Shown in pieces: positions 62,178 to 64,000 of a DNA stretch of 64,000 nt; positions within the stretch are counted from its first letter, which is position 1, and every line of letters starts with the position of its first letter. The position numbers were made by a program, and so were the translations under genes. Below the pieces are notes generated by a model. The model did not search any database. It was given only the letters and a program-made list of their open reading frames with translations, and was not told the origin of the DNA. The stretch comes from Novosphingobium sediminis (GTDB lineage: Bacteria > Pseudomonadota > Alphaproteobacteria > Sphingomonadales > Sphingomonadaceae), in the NCBI RefSeq assembly GCF_007991615.1, contig NZ_BJYR01000019.1, positions 124,001 to 188,000 on the forward strand. The letters are read 5' to 3'.

Positions 62178-63236
62178 ATGGAATCGTCGACCAGCCCCTC
62201 ATACCGAATTTTGTCGATATGGATTGCCTTTGCATGGTCATGCATTGCGATCGCATGGGGACCGGCTGCCGCGCTAGCAGAGAGCCCGGATCCGTCGTTC
62301 CGGGCTTTCGCCAGCGCGATCGTCCTTTGCTTCGCGACGTTCCTGCCGTGGGCTCTGACAACGCCAACCCTCTTCGCAGTGTGTCGCAGATATCCTCTCG
62401 GGGAAGGGAACAATGCACGATCCATCGCTGCCTTGCTGCTGATCGGGATAGGCCTTGTCCCCGTCCTTGCGGGCCTCTTACCGTTGATCGAGGGTCTGGG
62501 AGCGGTAGCCCTACCCGCAGTGTTCGGTGAGCCCCAGGCGCCATCGGAAGCACTCAGACGTGTGCTGGTCACATCTCTGTTCGCGCTGCCAACCTATGTG
62601 GCCGTCATCGCAATTGGTCAGACCCTTGTATGGGCGAACAGGGCGCGAAACCAGGAAGTTCGCTCAGCTCGGGCAGAGCTTCGCGCGCTGAGGGCAGAGC
62701 TCAGTCCCCACTTCCTTATGAACGCGCTGGGATCGATCGCACAGATGGCGCACGTGTCTGCCGAACGCGCGGAGGCGGCGTTGTTGGCGCTGGCCGACGT
62801 CCTGCGCAGTGGCCTGTCAGCGGAAGAGGAAATGCACACGCTGGCTGACGAACTGGGCGCTGTCGACGAGCACGTGACGCTGTATCGTGAACTGCATGGA
62901 AAGCTGGTTTACAGACGCGAGGTTGGCGACGGACTGTGGCAGCAGCAAGTGCCAACACGCATCCTTGTTCCGCTTATCGAGAACGCACTGACGCACGGCG
63001 CACCGCTGCCCGACGGCACGCGGCAGATCGAACTGACGGTGACAGATATTTTCGGCGCGCTACAAATTCATATGTCGAATCCTATCCTTCGCAATTCACG
63101 CGCTTCGCGGGGGCTTGGCACCGGTCTGGACCAAGTCAGGCAGCGCCTCGCGATCCTTTATGGAGATAAGGGCTGCCTGACTGCAGCGCCTAACGGTGAT
63201 CAGTTTGCCGTCATTCTCGAGGTGCCACATGGCTGA
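62178..63236 (+). CDS. LytS-type (His_kinase domain) sensor kinase
   Basis: 352 residues when begun at the ATG at 62178; the frame is open upstream and the start is not fixed by an SD. Four membrane helices occupy residues ~10-165. The His_kinase (PF06580) core follows: RAELRALRAELSPHFLMNALGS with the phosphorylated His, then PLIENALTHGA and GLGTGLDQVRQRLAILYG. No extracytoplasmic sensor domain is visible, so it may sense a membrane signal. Its stop overlaps the regulator start by eight bases. Confidence 0.88.
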   Translation: MESSTSPSYRILSIWIAFAWSCIAIAWGPAAALAESPDPSFRAFASAIVLCFATFLPWALTTPTLFAVCRRYPLGEGNNARSIAALLLIGIGLVPVLAGLLPLIEGLGAVALPAVFGEPQAPSEALRRVLVTSLFALPTYVAVIAIGQTLVWANRARNQEVRSARAELRALRAELSPHFLMNALGSIAQMAHVSAERAEAALLALADVLRSGLSAEEEMHTLADELGAVDEHVTLYRELHGKLVYRREVGDGLWQQQVPTRILVPLIENALTHGAPLPDGTRQIELTVTDIFGALQIHMSNPILRNSRASRGLGTGLDQVRQRLAILYGDKGCLTAAPNGDQFAVILEVPHG

Positions 63237-63933
63237 CCTGTCTGTGCTGGTTGTCGAGGACAATCTGCTGGCGAGCGCAGCCCTGCTTCGGTTGATGAAA
63301 AACCATGACGATATCGGTCAAGTCGTTGAAGTGAGGAGTCTGGCTGAAGCTAGAAAAATTGTAACAGCAATGGCTTTCGACGTCGTATTCCTCGATGTCT
63401 GTCTGCCCGACGGCACCGGCGTCGCGCTTGGCAGCGAACTGGTCCGGCGCGGTCACGGGCCAGCGCTGGTCTACCTCACTGCCGACCCGACTGCGGCTGT
63501 CGACGCCTTCCGACAGGGCGCATTCGACTATCTCCTCAAGCCGATTGCATCATCCGATCTCGCGCGGGCTCTGAGACGCGTTCGTCAGGCGAGACATGGC
63601 GCGCCGCCCCCGCCCATCGAGATCAGAGATGGGTCCTCGACACGCTACATTGCGACAGAATTGATCGCGGCGGTAGAGAGTGCGGGCCACTACCAGTGCA
63701 TCCATGCCGCAGGCGAAGTGCATCTTGTTCGACAGCCTGTCGCAGCGCTTCTCGCGCAACTTGGTCCCGGTTTCGTGCGAGTCCATCGGTCCGTCGTAGT
63801 GCGCACCAGCCTCGTCACGGCGATGGAAACCCGGCGAAATGGCGATGGCGAACTGGAACTTGCCGGCGGCAAGCGGGTTCGCTTCAGCCGTTCTTTCAGG
63901 GGCGAGCTCGAAAAAGCGCTGGGCACACGCTGA
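63229..63933 (+). CDS. LytTR-family response regulator
   Basis: 234 residues from the ATG at 63229. Receiver: VLVVEDNLLASAALL, phosphoacceptor in VVFLDVCLPDGTG and Lys in DYLLKPIASSD. From residue ~130 comes a LytTR DNA-binding domain with YIATELIAAVESAGHYQCIH, FVRVHRSVVVRTSLV and a GGKRVRFSRSF end. LytTR regulators bind 9-base repeats with a 12-13 base gap. Partner of the LytS-type kinase. The 67 bases after its stop hold nothing identifiable. Confidence 0.9.
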   Translation: MADLSVLVVEDNLLASAALLRLMKNHDDIGQVVEVRSLAEARKIVTAMAFDVVFLDVCLPDGTGVALGSELVRRGHGPALVYLTADPTAAVDAFRQGAFDYLLKPIASSDLARALRRVRQARHGAPPPPIEIRDGSSTRYIATELIAAVESAGHYQCIHAAGEVHLVRQPVAALLAQLGPGFVRVHRSVVVRTSLVTAMETRRNGDGELELAGGKRVRFSRSFRGELEKALGTR

Positions 63934-64000
63934 CCGCCTTGCGCCGCCACAGCCTCGCTTCACGCCATGGGAACTGGCAGGCATGCGCCAGCATAGTAGC

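Overview
The window is GC-rich, densely coded DNA from an alphaproteobacterium, most likely a sphingomonad (Novosphingobium-like). I infer this from the secB / Tim44-like / mltA neighbourhood, three TonB-dependent receptors, a tryptophan-halogenase-like gene beside a receptor, and GTG/TTG starts. No sequence search was possible, so names rest on motifs, length and gene order. I saw no rRNA, tRNA, CRISPR array or intact insertion sequence.

1-13 kb is mainly core functions. In order: cell wall and export genes (mltA fragment, Tim44-like, secB, murJ), trpS, a DUF4136 lipoprotein, dut and coaBC, an acyltransferase, ubiB-ubiE diverging from mutM, and a nitronate monooxygenase-like oxidoreductase. 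A palindromic GC-rich repeat then separates these from a two-subunit acyl-CoA dehydrogenase operon (13.0-15.4 kb), which has a MerR-type operator-like site upstream.

15.5-30.2 kb is the most coherent accessory region. One arm (+ strand) carries a TonB-dependent receptor, a strong terminator, a flavin-dependent halogenase-like protein, a TPR plus 2OG-Fe(II) oxygenase-like protein and a LacI regulator. The other arm (- strand) is a tight operon: GPH sugar symporter, GH36 alpha-galactosidase, galT, galK, GH68 fructosyl-transferase/sucrase and ROK fructokinase. A near-identical LacI-type palindrome with a central CG lies upstream of the first gene of each arm. Together the genes read as uptake and breakdown of raffinose-family oligosaccharides: galactose goes to the Leloir enzymes, and sucrose is split with its fructose phosphorylated.

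30.2-45.5 kb holds a nitrilase, an SDR lacking the catalytic Ser and Tyr, a kappa-class GST/HCCA isomerase-like protein, a CzcCBA-type metal efflux operon facing a two-component system, and a TonB receptor / GPH transporter / TauD-family dioxygenase operon.

46-57 kb pairs a very large Reg_prop/Y_Y_Y histidine kinase and NarL-type regulator (- strand) with a divergent eight-gene + strand run: Tat-type alpha/beta hydrolase, Dps, YcaC-like hydrolase, XapX, amidohydrolase with a Cys/His-rich tail, DoxX, DUF1275 and an alginate-export porin. The last part has a third TonB receptor, a classical SDR, about 1.2 kb of lower-GC DNA without a convincing gene, and a LytS/LytTR-type two-component pair.
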